Shown: positions 8,422-15,916, numbered from the stretch's first letter. The stretch: 64,000 nucleotides of DNA from Saccharibacillus sp. JS10 (GCF_024436065.1 NZ_JANFNS010000001.1:930001-994000); one strand, 5' to 3'. Program-made: numbers and translations. Notes: a model not told the origin generated them from the sequence alone.

Positions 8422-10122
8422 TTAGATTTTAAAACGGCTTACGTTATTGTAAAGTTGCTCCGCCGTCTCAGACAAAGAAGACGACGAGGACGCGATTTCT
8501 TCCATCGAAGCCAATTGTTCTTGAGTCGCTGCGGATACTTGAGTCATTCCAGAAGAAGCTTCTCCTGCAATCGTCGAACTTTGCTTCACATAGTTCAAAA
8601 TCTCAGTCGTGCTTGCGGACATTTGCTGCGCGCCCGCCGAAACTTCTTCGATGTCTCCGGCAACTTTGCCAACCGACTCCAAAATGTTTTCAAATGCTTC
8701 GCCAGCAGCCGAAACCATTTCGATCCCTTTGTACACTTCGCGGTCATTGGACTCTGCTGCATCAATAGCACTGTTCGTATCGGCTTGGATCAAGGAAACG
8801 AGATCCGTAATCCGTTTTGCCGATTCCGACGATTGTTGAGCCAACTTACCCACTTCATCCGCCACGACCGCAAATCCTCGTCCAGCTTCGCCAGCACGAG
8901 CGGCTTCAATCGCTGCATTGAGCGCAAGCAAGTTCGTTTGCGAGGAAATGGCTGTGATCTCATTCGTGATCATGCCGATCTCGCTTGAACGTACGCTCAG
9001 TTCTTTGACAACAGCACTCATCGAAGTAACAGACTCGCGAATCGAGTCCATTTGCGTGATCGCTTCACGAATCGCCGCATTACCACTTTCGGACTTCGTT
9101 GCGGCTTCAGCAGCAGAAGTAGATACCGTCTGCGCTCTTTCTGCGATTTGATCGGCTCCGATCGACATTTCTTGCATCGCTTGCGCAGATGTTTCCGCAA
9201 TATCAACTTGACGCACCGTACCACTTGCTGTTTGCTGAATCGTAGCCGCAATTTGTTCAGAAGCTTGTTTGTTTTGCTCCGCGCTTGCTGTAAGTTCTTC
9301 CGAAGATGCAGCAACCAATTCAGAAGACGCCGCAACAGCTTCAAGTAAATCGCGCAGGCTTACACTCATCGCGTTAAACGATGTAGCCAATGCGCCAATC
9401 TCGTCGCGGCTGCGGACTTGGATCGGTTCCCCTGTCAGATCGCCATCTGCAATCCGCTCTGCGGCTTGTTGAACGCGTTTCAAAGGGACAGAAATCATTC
9501 GACCCAACACAACCGCAATCAATCCCGCAAGCACAATCGCAATGATGCTTGTGACCAAAATAATTACGCTTGCGGTAGCAGCTCTTTCAGAAGCGGCTTG
9601 CGTCATCTCTTGCGCTTTTGTGTTGTCTAATATAATTAACTCTGTAATCGTACTATTTGCCGTATTCCATGCTTCAAAAATTTCACGATGCGTATCGCGC
9701 GCTGCTTCTGCGTTATTGTTTTGCGAAGCGCTCATCAACCCAGGTACTGCATTGATATAAGCATCATAGTTTGTCGAAAACTTTTCGTATAATTGTTTTT
9801 CTTCATCGCTAATCAGTAGTTTTTGCAGTTGTTCTCTTTCTCCTGCGATTTTAGTCAAAAGAGCTGTGAATTGATCTTCAACTTCTGAATAATTGCTTGA
9901 ACGGCTTTCTACCATCATATTTAATACCAATCGTTCTACGTCGGAAACGTCGCCGTTCATGGTTCCAAGAAGCGTAACGCTAGGCATCCACTTTTCATTG
10001 ATTGCTTTCGATTGGTCGCCCAAATTATTCAAATTACTAATTGCCAAAACCCCAACCACAATAAGCAAGATAATAACGCCTAGAAAACCACTTAATAACT
10101 TCGTTTGAATCGAACGTTTCAT
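8422..10122 (-). CDS. Methyl-accepting chemotaxis protein, four-helix-bundle sensor
   Basis: This 566-residue chemoreceptor signals ligand state to CheA/CheW. A first membrane helix near residues 10-30 is followed by a four-helix-bundle sensor of about 150 residues, a second membrane helix near 182-208, a HAMP domain ([17 protein letters not shown]) and the cytoplasmic coiled-coil domain. The conserved tip [20 protein letters not shown] is intact. The ATG at 10122 follows AAGGGAGAG. A sigma-D promoter lies 50-80 bases upstream, as expected for a motility gene. The ligand cannot be inferred. It is monocistronic between the tRNA-Leu gene and the divergent small RNA. Confidence 0.95.
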   Translation of the reverse strand: MKRSIQTKLLSGFLGVIILLIVVGVLAISNLNNLGDQSKAINEKWMPSVTLLGTMNGDVSDVERLVLNMMVESRSSNYSEVEDQFTALLTKIAGEREQLQKLLISDEEKQLYEKFSTNYDAYINAVPGLMSASQNNNAEAARDTHREIFEAWNTANSTITELIILDNTKAQEMTQAASERAATASVIILVTSIIAIVLAGLIAVVLGRMISVPLKRVQQAAERIADGDLTGEPIQVRSRDEIGALATSFNAMSVSLRDLLEAVAASSELVAASSEELTASAEQNKQASEQIAATIQQTASGTVRQVDIAETSAQAMQEMSIGADQIAERAQTVSTSAAEAATKSESGNAAIREAITQMDSIRESVTSMSAVVKELSVRSSEIGMITNEITAISSQTNLLALNAAIEAARAGEAGRGFAVVADEVGKLAQQSSESAKRITDLVSLIQADTNSAIDAAESNDREVYKGIEMVSAAGEAFENILESVGKVAGDIEEVSAGAQQMSASTTEILNYVKQSSTIAGEASSGMTQVSAATQEQLASMEEIASSSSSLSETAEQLYNNVSRFKI

Positions 10123-10172
10123 TTGTTTCTCTCCCTTATTATTCTCTATTTATTCAACATAGACTTTATTTA

Positions 10173-10199
10173 TTATCGACGAAATTCGTCATTTTTTTA
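10173..10199 (-). promoter_or_regulatory. Sigma-D (motility) promoter of the chemoreceptor
   Basis: Leftward TAAA, 15 bases, then GTCGATAA matches the sigma-D consensus TAAA-N15-GCCGATAW with one mismatch in the -10. The spacer carries a small palindrome, GACGAAATTCGTC. Confidence 0.7.
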
Positions 10200-10336
10200 T
10201 AGCTACTTTCAAAAAAAGAATGAGTGTTGTTTGTTTATATGTATGTAATTCGTTCTATATACTTATTGTGAATTTTTCATCTTTTTACATCTTAATAGTT
10301 TGAACAAAATATTGGAAAACTTTATTAAAAAAAGGG

Positions 10337-10364
10337 TTGTTTTTTGTAGTCAGTATGGTAATAT
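10337..10364 (+). promoter_or_regulatory. Promoter of the structured small RNA
   Basis: TTGTTT (10337-10342) and TAATAT (10359-10364) are 16 bases apart, with TGG just before the -10 (extended -10). Transcription would begin near 10371. Confidence 0.65.
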
Positions 10365-10370
10365 AACTTC

Positions 10371-10536
10371 AAACGAAAGGAGGTGCGTTCACATCTGTAA
10401 CAGTATGCTGAGCGTATCCCTTACCCAAGCCGGAGCAGCTCTTTAAGTAGAGATCGCACGGTGGCGCGGGATACGAAAGCAAAGAAAGCAATAGCGCCAC
10501 GGGTAGAAAGACCGTCCTCCGGGACGGTCTTTTTTA
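10371..10536 (+). ncRNA. Unassigned structured RNA with predicted pseudoknot and terminator
   Basis: A rightward transcript of about 165 bases is bounded by its own promoter and an intrinsic terminator, with no rightward gene following for 2.5 kb. Three long-range helices can be drawn. Helix A is CGTATCCC 10413-10420 with GGGATACG 10468-10475. Helix B is GTGGCGC 10461-10467 with GCGCCAC 10494-10500. Helix C is TTACCC 10421-10426 with GGGTAG 10501-10506. A crosses B and C, forming a pseudoknot with an A-rich joining strand. The 5' end has a strong AAAGGAGGTG. An ATG at 10404 opens a 13-codon frame (MLSVSLTQAGAAL), but it is 20 bases away. I recognise no riboswitch or known RNA family. Confidence 0.6.
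10507..10536 (+). terminator. Terminator of the structured RNA
   Basis: AGACCGTCC (10509-10517) pairs with GGACGGTCT (10522-10530) around a four-base loop and is followed by a T run. It also lies downstream of the leftward WYL gene. Confidence 0.9.
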
Positions 10537-10562
10537 TGTGTATCTATAGAATGAAGCTCTAT

Positions 10563-10802
10563 TTACTTACCGCTACTTTTGGCAACTTGCCGTTGCCGAG
10601 TCTGTTCACTTCTTCGAAATGCGGAAGGTCGACAAGCCAAGATCCGATCTTGACGAAATGTACGACGTTCTCCGCTTCTTAAACAAGTTGAATATACTCG
10701 ATCTCCTCGAATCCCATGCACCTCGATACGCCGCTGCGTTAACCGCCCTTCTTTGTCCATGTATACAATCTCTACGACTTCGCCTACATATTTCGTTGGC
10801 AT
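10563..10802 (-). CDS. Mini WYL-domain protein, LexA-box controlled
   Basis: This is a 79-residue basic protein. The core VVEIVYMDKEGRLTQRRIEV followed by RVYSTCLRSGERRTFRQDRILA resembles the small beta-barrel WYL domain, including the R-x-F-R-x-D-R-I ending. There is no DNA-binding domain, so it is a free-standing WYL-like module with a basic tail (RRSEQTRQRQVAKSSGK). WYL domains in larger regulators sense nucleotides or single-stranded DNA. The start is the second of two adjacent ATGs, six bases after GGAGGG. The promoter carries a LexA-type box between -35 and -10, so induction by DNA damage is likely. Its function is unknown; a role as partner or modulator in the SOS response is inference. 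Confidence 0.7.
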   Translation of the reverse strand: MPTKYVGEVVEIVYMDKEGRLTQRRIEVHGIRGDRVYSTCLRSGERRTFRQDRILACRPSAFRRSEQTRQRQVAKSSGK

Positions 10803-10843
10803 CATCAACCCTCCGTTTCAATACGAACTTGTGTTCTACTTAT

Positions 10844-10872
10844 ATTATATGCGAACGTTTGTTCTTTTACAA
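10844..10872 (-). promoter_or_regulatory. Promoter with embedded LexA/SOS box
   Basis: Leftward TTGTAA (10867-10872), a 17-base spacer and TATAAT (10844-10849) form a strong promoter. The spacer holds AGAACAAACGTTCG (10852-10865), which matches the Bacillus LexA box CGAACRNRYGTTCG except at the first base. Confidence 0.75.
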
Positions 10873-10920
10873 GTTTTAAAAAAAGCCGCTGAACGAAGTT
10901 CAACAGCTTGCTTAAGATCA
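10873..10920 (-). terminator. Terminator of kimA
   Basis: Leftward GCTGTTGAAC pairs with GTTCAGCGGC (two G-U pairs, three-base loop), followed by seven U. Confidence 0.85.
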
Positions 10921-10921
10921 T

Positions 10922-12739
10922 TTATTTGTGCAGATGGAAAGGAACTGTCGTTACAATGACGTCTTTATAATTCAGCAGATAAGCGCGCATCATGATACTG
11001 GTCTGATTGTGCAAAACAGCTTCCCACCAATGCTTCGTAATAAATTGCGGGATCAGCACCGTGATATTATCATGTTCGCCTTTTTTCCACTCTACGGTAT
11101 CAATAAACTTACGCAGCGGACGTAAAATGCTCCGATAACGCGATTTGAGCACGATCAAGCGAATACCCGGGTCCCATTCTGCCCACTTTTCTTCCATCTT
11201 CCGAATCGATTCATCATCAAATCCAATATAGACGGCGACTACGCTGTCCGACAGTGTTTTGGCATAACTGACCGTATGACGAACAACTTGCGTAATGCCC
11301 GATACCGGAATAATGACCGTGTTGCCTTTTACACAAGGTTTGTCTACAGCCAGATCGATCCGAAGTTGGTCCGCAGTGTTCGCGTAATGACGATAAATTT
11401 TGGCAAATAGATAGACGACAATCGGCAAGAAAATAAAGATAACCCAAACCTGCGCAAATTTAGTGAATACAAAGATCAACGTAATCGACAAGGTTGTCAG
11501 CATCCCGATCGTATTGATGACAAGTTTCCCTTGCCAGCCTTTCGGCTTGTGTTTGATCCAACGGATCATCATCCCAAGTTGCGACAACGTAAATGGAATA
11601 AATACGCCAACCGCGTACAAAGGAATCAAACTATCCGTATTTCCTTTAAAAGCGACCACAAGAATCGCAGACATCACACTAAGAAAAATGATTCCGTTCG
11701 AAAATCCGAGACGATCGCCGCGCACCATAAACATATGCGGTAAATATTTATCTTTTGCCAACATAAAAGCAAGCAGCGGAAATGCCGAGTAAGCCGTATT
11801 CGCAGCCAAAAACAAAATCAATGCGGTTACGCCTTGTATCACGAAGTACATCCAGCCTCTACCGAATGTCGCTTCTGCAATTTGAGAAATAACCGTCGAC
11901 TTTTCGTCCGGAGCAATTCCGTACCAATAAGCAAGTAACGTAATCCCTGTAAACATTCCGCCTAAGATCAGGCCCATCATAATCAGCGTTGAAGCTGCGT
12001 TTTTGGGTGCTGGATCGCGGAAGTTGGGAATCGCATTGGAGACTGCTTCTACGCCGGTCAAAGCCGAACATCCGGAACTAAAAGCTTTTAATAGTAAAAA
12101 CAAACTGACATTCGATACCGTCGCTTCAATCTGCGGAGCCGCCGCTGCAGCACCTCCGGCCAAATAATTGATCGTTCCGACGATAATCAATAAGAAAATA
12201 GCAACGACGAACGCATAGATCGGAATCGCCAATACCGAAGCCGACTCCGTTACACCGCGTAGATTCATTAGAGTTAAAAATACAATCATCGCTAATGCGA
12301 TCAGGACCCGGTCATCATGGAGAATTGGGAATGCCGAGGTGATCGCATCCGTTCCCGCCGAAGAACTAACCGCTACCGTTAAAATATAATCAACGAGCAA
12401 CGAACCGCCGGCAATCAGACTTGAAAATTTACCGAGATTGTCTTTGGCAACGATATAAGCGCCGCCACCGGTTGGGTAAGCAAAAATTGTTTGACGATAA
12501 GACACGATGAGAATAGTCAATAAAGCCAGAACCGCCAATGCAATCGGCAGTGAGTACCAGAGCGCAGCGGCTCCAGCCAGAACGAGGACAAGCAAGATTT
12601 GTTCGGTTCCGTAGGCAACGGAAGATAATGCGTCTGACGAAAGAATCGCCAATGCTTTGAGTTTACTGAGTTTTTCGCCCTCAAGTTCATTCGACTTCAT
12701 CGGTCTACCGATCAAAAGTCTTTTAATTTTGCCTGTCAT
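10922..12739 (-). CDS. kimA: High-affinity potassium importer KimA (YdaO family, APC superfamily)
   Basis: This 605-residue membrane protein has about twelve hydrophobic segments in residues 25-450 and a C-terminal cytoplasmic domain of about 150 residues. It is close in length to Bacillus KimA (about 607). The N-terminal signature KLKALAILSSDALSSVAYGTEQILLVL and the YPTGGGAYIVAKDNLG block are typical of the family. KimA imports potassium with protons when external potassium is low and is inhibited by c-di-AMP through the cytoplasmic domain. The ATG at 12739 follows AAGGAAGT. In Bacillus this gene is preceded by a c-di-AMP riboswitch; I could not recognise one upstream. It is monocistronic. 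Confidence 0.85.
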   Translation of the reverse strand: MTGKIKRLLIGRPMKSNELEGEKLSKLKALAILSSDALSSVAYGTEQILLVLVLAGAAALWYSLPIALAVLALLTILIVSYRQTIFAYPTGGGAYIVAKDNLGKFSSLIAGGSLLVDYILTVAVSSSAGTDAITSAFPILHDDRVLIALAMIVFLTLMNLRGVTESASVLAIPIYAFVVAIFLLIIVGTINYLAGGAAAAAPQIEATVSNVSLFLLLKAFSSGCSALTGVEAVSNAIPNFRDPAPKNAASTLIMMGLILGGMFTGITLLAYWYGIAPDEKSTVISQIAEATFGRGWMYFVIQGVTALILFLAANTAYSAFPLLAFMLAKDKYLPHMFMVRGDRLGFSNGIIFLSVMSAILVVAFKGNTDSLIPLYAVGVFIPFTLSQLGMMIRWIKHKPKGWQGKLVINTIGMLTTLSITLIFVFTKFAQVWVIFIFLPIVVYLFAKIYRHYANTADQLRIDLAVDKPCVKGNTVIIPVSGITQVVRHTVSYAKTLSDSVVAVYIGFDDESIRKMEEKWAEWDPGIRLIVLKSRYRSILRPLRKFIDTVEWKKGEHDNITVLIPQFITKHWWEAVLHNQTSIMMRAYLLNYKDVIVTTVPFHLHK

Positions 12740-12808
12740 GGTTCGTGACTTCCTTCTTTAGGTTGATGTTGTAAATTGTAGTGTGATTTTTGTTGAATCT
12801 ACCGCTTT

Positions 12809-12837
12809 ACTTTAAGGATTTTACATCTATTTAGCAA
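12809..12837 (-). promoter_or_regulatory. Possible kimA promoter; rest of the 12740-13046 spacer
   Basis: Leftward TTGCTA (12832-12837) and TAAAGT (12809-12814) are 17 bases apart, a moderate match that gives a leader of roughly 65 bases. Apart from this and the rightward promoter at 12978-13007, I see no defined element in the spacer. Confidence 0.35.
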
Positions 12838-12977
12838 TCTGAAAAGAAAGCCGTTTTCGCGCATTTTCGCCCCTTTTGTCACACTTTGAAACTAAGGGAT
12901 ATATTCTTCAAAGCCCAGCGCGTTCAATCTCATTCGCACGCGAGTATACGCCATTTGTAAAAAGACTGGAAACCATT

Positions 12978-13007
12978 TTTACATGATGTTTCATTAAAGC
13001 TTATAAC
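12978..13007 (+). promoter_or_regulatory. Promoter of the 60-residue acidic protein
   Basis: TTTACA (12978-12983) and TATAAC (13002-13007) are 18 bases apart, divergent from kimA. Confidence 0.55.
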
Positions 13008-13046
13008 GTGTATGGTTTTAATAATCCGTTAGAAAGGGTGAGGAAC

Positions 13047-13229
13047 ATGAGCAGAGATCCAAAAGCCGATATTATAGACAAAGGACCCGGTCCTGATGGT
13101 ATTCCTGAAGCTGATCCCCGTTACGAGGATACCGATCCCGGCGCATTCCGAAAGTTGACCAAAGACAATATGACCAGCGATGAAAGCCTGATTGTCGATC
13201 CCGAAGATTCGGAAGAATACGATAAGTAA
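13047..13229 (+). CDS. Small acidic hypothetical protein
   Basis: This 60-residue protein starts at an ATG after GGGTGAGG rather than at the in-frame ATG at 13008, which lies too close to the -10. The sequence is hydrophilic and acidic ([22 protein letters not shown] and a [10 protein letters not shown] tail), with no membrane segment or cysteine, and is probably disordered. It lies upstream of the nuclease gene in the same direction. I do not recognise the family. Confidence 0.6.
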   Translation: MSRDPKADIIDKGPGPDGIPEADPRYEDTDPGAFRKLTKDNMTSDESLIVDPEDSEEYDK

Positions 13230-13246
13230 ACTTTCATACGCAATAC

Positions 13247-13293
13247 AGCCTCCTTTCCGGTATAATGAAGCTTCACTACCGGATAAGGAGGCT
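13247..13293 (+). promoter_or_regulatory. Promoter -10 inside a large inverted repeat that covers the nucB ribosome site
   Basis: AGCCTCCTTTCCGGT (13247-13261) pairs with ACCGGATAAGGAGGCT (13278-13293), 15 pairs with one bulge. The centre holds the palindrome TGAAGCTTCA and a TATAAT at 13261-13266. A transcript started at this -10 carries only the right arm, so AAGGAGG stays free. A read-through transcript from the upstream gene carries both arms and would bury it. Confidence 0.6.
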
Positions 13294-13300
13294 TATTCAT

Positions 13301-13786
13301 TTGAGCAACAAAAGATCACGCAAAAAAAAGAACCGTGCCCCTTCGTTACTTACGATTGCACTGGCTATTGTACTCGCTATATTCGCGCCTCAACTATATA
13401 AAGTCATCGGTCCTATGTTGGATACTTCTATTGATTTCGGTGGATCAACTTCGCCAAGCGGTGAAGTCGTTACTGTTGAATTTCCGGTAGATCGCTATCC
13501 AAAAACAGCGGCTCATATTCAAAAAGCAATCCGTGAAGGCGAAGCAGCGGTATGTACGATCGATCGCAATGGTGCCAAGCAGAACCGTCAAGAGTCGCTG
13601 CGCGGCATCCCGACGAAAAAAGGCTATGACCGCGATGAATGGCCGATGGCAATGTGCGAAGAAGGCGGTACAGGCGCAGATATCGAATATGTCACGCCTT
13701 CAGACAATCGAGGAGCCGGTTCTTGGATTGGCAACACCTTAGAAGACTATCCAGACGGAACAAGAGTGAAGTTCAAGTTCAAATAA
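13301..13786 (+). CDS. nucB: NucA/NucB-type secreted deoxyribonuclease
   Basis: This 161-residue protein starts at TTG 13301, nine bases after AAGGAGG. The in-frame ATG at 13265 lies within the -10 region, so it cannot be used from that promoter. A basic N-terminus ([13 protein letters not shown]) and a hydrophobic segment ([17 protein letters not shown]) form a signal or anchor. The catalytic region matches Bacillus Nuc[37 protein letters not shown] with the key DRDEWP motif, and [11 protein letters not shown]. NucB degrades extracellular DNA and in Bacillus is made in the mother cell. Its role here, in a genome that may not sporulate, could be DNA scavenging or biofilm release (inference). 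Confidence 0.9.
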   Translation: MSNKRSRKKKNRAPSLLTIALAIVLAIFAPQLYKVIGPMLDTSIDFGGSTSPSGEVVTVEFPVDRYPKTAAHIQKAIREGEAAVCTIDRNGAKQNRQESLRGIPTKKGYDRDEWPMAMCEEGGTGADIEYVTPSDNRGAGSWIGNTLEDYPDGTRVKFKFK

Positions 13787-13816
13787 TTTCTTAGTCTTAT
13801 GCTTATTGCTTTAATC

Positions 13817-13845
13817 TTGACGCTTTTTTGGCTTTTACCCATAAT
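13817..13845 (+). promoter_or_regulatory. Promoter of the 119-residue membrane protein
   Basis: TTGACG (13817-13822) and CATAAT (13840-13845) are separated by 17 bases. Confidence 0.7.
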
Positions 13846-13887
13846 AAATAGGAACGTATATTTTGATTTTCGGAAGGAGGTCGTTTC

Positions 13888-14247
13888 ATGAATCGTAGGC
13901 GAAGCGGATTTGCTGTTTCATTTATTGTGATCTTATTATGCCTGCTTTTTGTGCTACTTCCGGATGTTCGTCTGTCCACTTCCGAAATCATTGCTTCAGA
14001 AGCTGAGTTTCATCATACCGCTTACACGAAGCATCATTACGATATGCCGTCCTCTTCTTATCCTCATCTGTTATCGACTATTATAAGCGAAGCTTCGACT
14101 TTAGTATGGCTTCTTGTATTTGGTTTTGCGTTGTTATGCAGCTATGCCGATTCGCGAATTCCGATCCTATATAAACACCGGATGCTCAGGCCACTGAAAT
14201 TCAGGTGTTCTTTCCTTGATTTTTTTAGCGAAAGTCACCGAATTTAA
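13888..14247 (+). CDS. Small membrane protein of unknown function
   Basis: This 119-residue protein has an excellent ribosome site (GGAAGGAGG) nine bases before its ATG. One hydrophobic segment lies near residues 9-26 and another near 70-88, with a histidine-rich stretch between them (FHHTAYTKHHYD) and a basic, cysteine-containing tail. It has its own promoter. I do not recognise the family. Confidence 0.6.
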   Translation: MNRRRSGFAVSFIVILLCLLFVLLPDVRLSTSEIIASEAEFHHTAYTKHHYDMPSSSYPHLLSTIISEASTLVWLLVFGFALLCSYADSRIPILYKHRMLRPLKFRCSFLDFFSESHRI

Positions 14248-14272
14248 CTGCTCCGGAAAGGAGGAATTTTCG

Positions 14273-14410
14273 ATGTCTAAAGGGACACTGGATCGTACAG
14301 AAGAACACCACAAGCAAGAAGGCCTGCTCATGTTCCGCGAGTTACGTACGATTATGTACTTCACTCTCGGCTCCGTTGCTGTAATTGTTGGTCTTTCATT
14401 CTTCTTATAA
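14273..14410 (+). CDS. 45-residue single-span membrane protein
   Basis: The ATG at 14273 follows AAAGGAGG at a good distance; the upstream ATG at 14216 overlaps the previous gene and lacks a site. A charged N-terminal half (SKGTLDRTEEHHKQEG) is followed by one hydrophobic span (TIMYFTLGSVAVIVGLSFFL) that ends the protein. It lies 25 bases after the preceding gene and may be co-transcribed. Function unknown. Confidence 0.6.
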   Translation: MSKGTLDRTEEHHKQEGLLMFRELRTIMYFTLGSVAVIVGLSFFL

Positions 14411-14429
14411 GTATTTTTCGATAAAAAAG

Positions 14430-14464
14430 CAAAAAAAGAGCCCCGGTGCCTAGGCATCGGGGCT
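14430..14464 (-). terminator. Terminator-like hairpin facing left
   Basis: AGCCCCGGTGCC pairs with GGCATCGGGGCT. The A run lies on the left side, so only leftward RNA has a U tract, yet the genes on either side read rightward. It may stop antisense transcription into the small genes. Confidence 0.6.
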
Positions 14465-14581
14465 AAAGTCTATGTTACAGAGGGGTTGTATCGTTAATAT
14501 ATCCACTTAAGCTTAAATCCACCTGATAGAAACCTGAAAATCCGATTAAAATTTAAAAGCTTGCTTTCTTTTTAAAAACTA

Positions 14582-14626
14582 TTGACACTTACCTTTAATT
14601 TGTATACTATAATTAAGAAAGTTAAT
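14582..14626 (+). promoter_or_regulatory. azoR promoter with ATTAA-N5-TTAAT operator
   Basis: TTGACA (14582-14587), a 17-base spacer and TACTAT overlap a TATAAT three bases on. Directly downstream is ATTAAGAAAGTTAAT (14612-14626), a dyad at the start point suited to a MarR/HxlR-type repressor. The dioxygenase gene at 16139-17083 has the same arrangement. Confidence 0.6.
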
Positions 14627-14657
14627 ACAAAAGATATTGTTCAGGAGGAATTTATTC

Positions 14658-15284
14658 ATGTCCCACGTTCTTTTCGTTAAAGCTAATAACCGCCCAGCCG
14701 ATCAATCGGCAACGGTACAACTGTACAACAGCTTCGTAGAAAGCTATAAAGCTGCTCACCCAGAAGATATGGTTACTGAACTGAACTTGTTCGAAGCTGA
14801 TCTTCCTTACTACGATAATGATATGATGACTGGTCTGTTCAAAGCAGCTCAAGGCATGGAAGCAACTGCTGAAGAACAACGCCTTGCGGGTCTGGCTAAC
14901 ACTTACCTGGATCAATTCCTGGGCGCTGACAAAGTCGTATTCGCATTCCCGCTGTGGAACTTCACGATTCCAGCTCAATTGCTGACTTACCTGTTCTACC
15001 TGAACCAAGCAGGTAAAACGTTCAAGTATACAGCTGAAGGCCCTGTAGGTCTGGTTGAAAACAAAAAAATCGCTCTGCTTCAAGCACGTGGCGGCGTTTA
15101 CTCCATCGAGCCTATGAACGGCATGGAAATGTCTTTGAACTATGTTCAAAACGTTCTGGCATTCTGGGGTATCCAAAACCCAGAAGTTGTTGTGATCGAA
15201 GGACACAACCAATTCCCAGATCGCGCAGCTTCGATCATCGAAGAAGGCGTGAACAAAGCGGCTGAATTGGCTGCAAAATTCTAA
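14658..15284 (+). CDS. azoR: FMN-dependent NADH-azoreductase
   Basis: This 208-residue flavodoxin-fold enzyme reduces azo compounds and quinones by two electrons with NADH and FMN, protecting against electrophile stress. The ATG at 14658 follows AGGAGG; the ORF's earlier ATG at 14637 precedes that site. Landmarks are the phosphate-binding start VLFVKANNRPADQSAT, the FAFPLWNFTIPAQLLTY block and LLQARGGVYS. Length and layout match AzoR/YvaB/YocJ. It has its own promoter with an operator-like dyad and its own terminator, so it is monocistronic and probably induced by quinones. Confidence 0.92.
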   Translation: MSHVLFVKANNRPADQSATVQLYNSFVESYKAAHPEDMVTELNLFEADLPYYDNDMMTGLFKAAQGMEATAEEQRLAGLANTYLDQFLGADKVVFAFPLWNFTIPAQLLTYLFYLNQAGKTFKYTAEGPVGLVENKKIALLQARGGVYSIEPMNGMEMSLNYVQNVLAFWGIQNPEVVVIEGHNQFPDRAASIIEEGVNKAAELAAKF

Positions 15285-15298
15285 GACCTCTTTTTTAC

Positions 15299-15330
15299 AA
15301 AAAGCTCCGCTTCGGCGGGGCTTTTTTTGA
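15299..15330 (+). terminator. Terminator of azoR
   Basis: AAAAGCTCCGC and GCGGGGCTTTT pair around a short TTCG-type loop, followed by a T run. Confidence 0.9.
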
Positions 15331-15348
15331 GTTTTTATGTTTAGAAAT

Positions 15349-15387
15349 CATAAAAAAAGCTTCGTTCATAAAGAACGAAGCTTTCAA
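15349..15387 (-). terminator. Terminator of the YolD-like gene
   Basis: AAAGCTTCGTTC and GAACGAAGCTTT flank a five-base loop, with a U run in the leftward direction. Confidence 0.9.
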
Positions 15388-15459
15388 AATAAAGCTGCAT
15401 CTTCCCAAAAAAGATGTCGAGCTAACTATATAAGACAAAGGTGTCATTGAGTTTGTGAA

Positions 15460-15687
15460 TTACAGGTGGCCAGGAATTTCTGTGCTAGAGATGTCTTCAA
15501 TAGAAAGTTCCTTCAATTCTCCCCATTTGCCAATCGTCAGCTTGCCGCCTTCAAGATCGAGTTGCGTAATTTGTCCCACAAATAATTCGTCTGAATGAAA
15601 AACTCGAATCACGACGAAATATCCGTTCGTAAAAATGCGCTGCAAATCCGCGTGCACCTTCATTACGTTCCGTTCTTCAATTTCCAT
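15460..15687 (-). CDS. Small YolD-like protein
   Basis: This 75-residue protein starts at ATG 15687 after AAGGAG. The pattern FVGQITQLDLEGGKLTIGKWGELKELSIEDISSTEI resembles the YolD-like fold (G-x-I-x-x-I-D, then an IxxEDI ending). In Bacillus such proteins are often linked to SOS UmuC-like polymerases; none is nearby and no LexA box was found upstream. The relationship is tentative; otherwise it is a conserved-looking hypothetical protein. Confidence 0.6.
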   Translation of the reverse strand: MEIEERNVMKVHADLQRIFTNGYFVVIRVFHSDELFVGQITQLDLEGGKLTIGKWGELKELSIEDISSTEIPGHL

Positions 15688-15827
15688 ATGAGTCTCCTTA
15701 ATAAGGATCCACAAACGGACAGTCCGAACTGTTGAATAAGCACGGCTATCAAGTTGTACTCCTTTTGCAATATCCTAACTGTAGCACTCCCTTACGACAA
15801 AAAGCAAATTTATTTCGTACGAAAAGC

Positions 15828-15852
15828 GTTTCGAACTTCTAAAATCGGGTAT
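15828..15852 (+). promoter_or_regulatory. Possible sigma-B-type promoter
   Basis: GTTTCG (15828-15833), 13 bases, then GGGTAT (15847-15852) resembles the general stress consensus GTTTAA-N13/14-GGGTAT. It lies upstream of the 49-residue protein. The -35 match is partial. Confidence 0.35.
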
Positions 15853-15916
15853 ATTAATGGGTTATAATCAGCAAGCAACACACTCCAAATATTCTAAATC
15901 GACAGGAGCGAAAAGA

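Noticed and set aside
10391-10475. Twister ribozyme or T-box identity for the structured RNA
   Set aside because: ACCCAAGCC and GGTGGCGCGGG give short resemblances only; the full conserved cores and layouts are not present.
12740-13000. c-di-AMP (ydaO) riboswitch upstream of kimA
   Set aside because: Expected from gene identity, but none of its conserved segments could be found by eye.
13265-13300. ATG at 13265 as nucB start
   Set aside because: It lies within the -10 region and upstream of the ribosome site; TTG at 13301 fits better.
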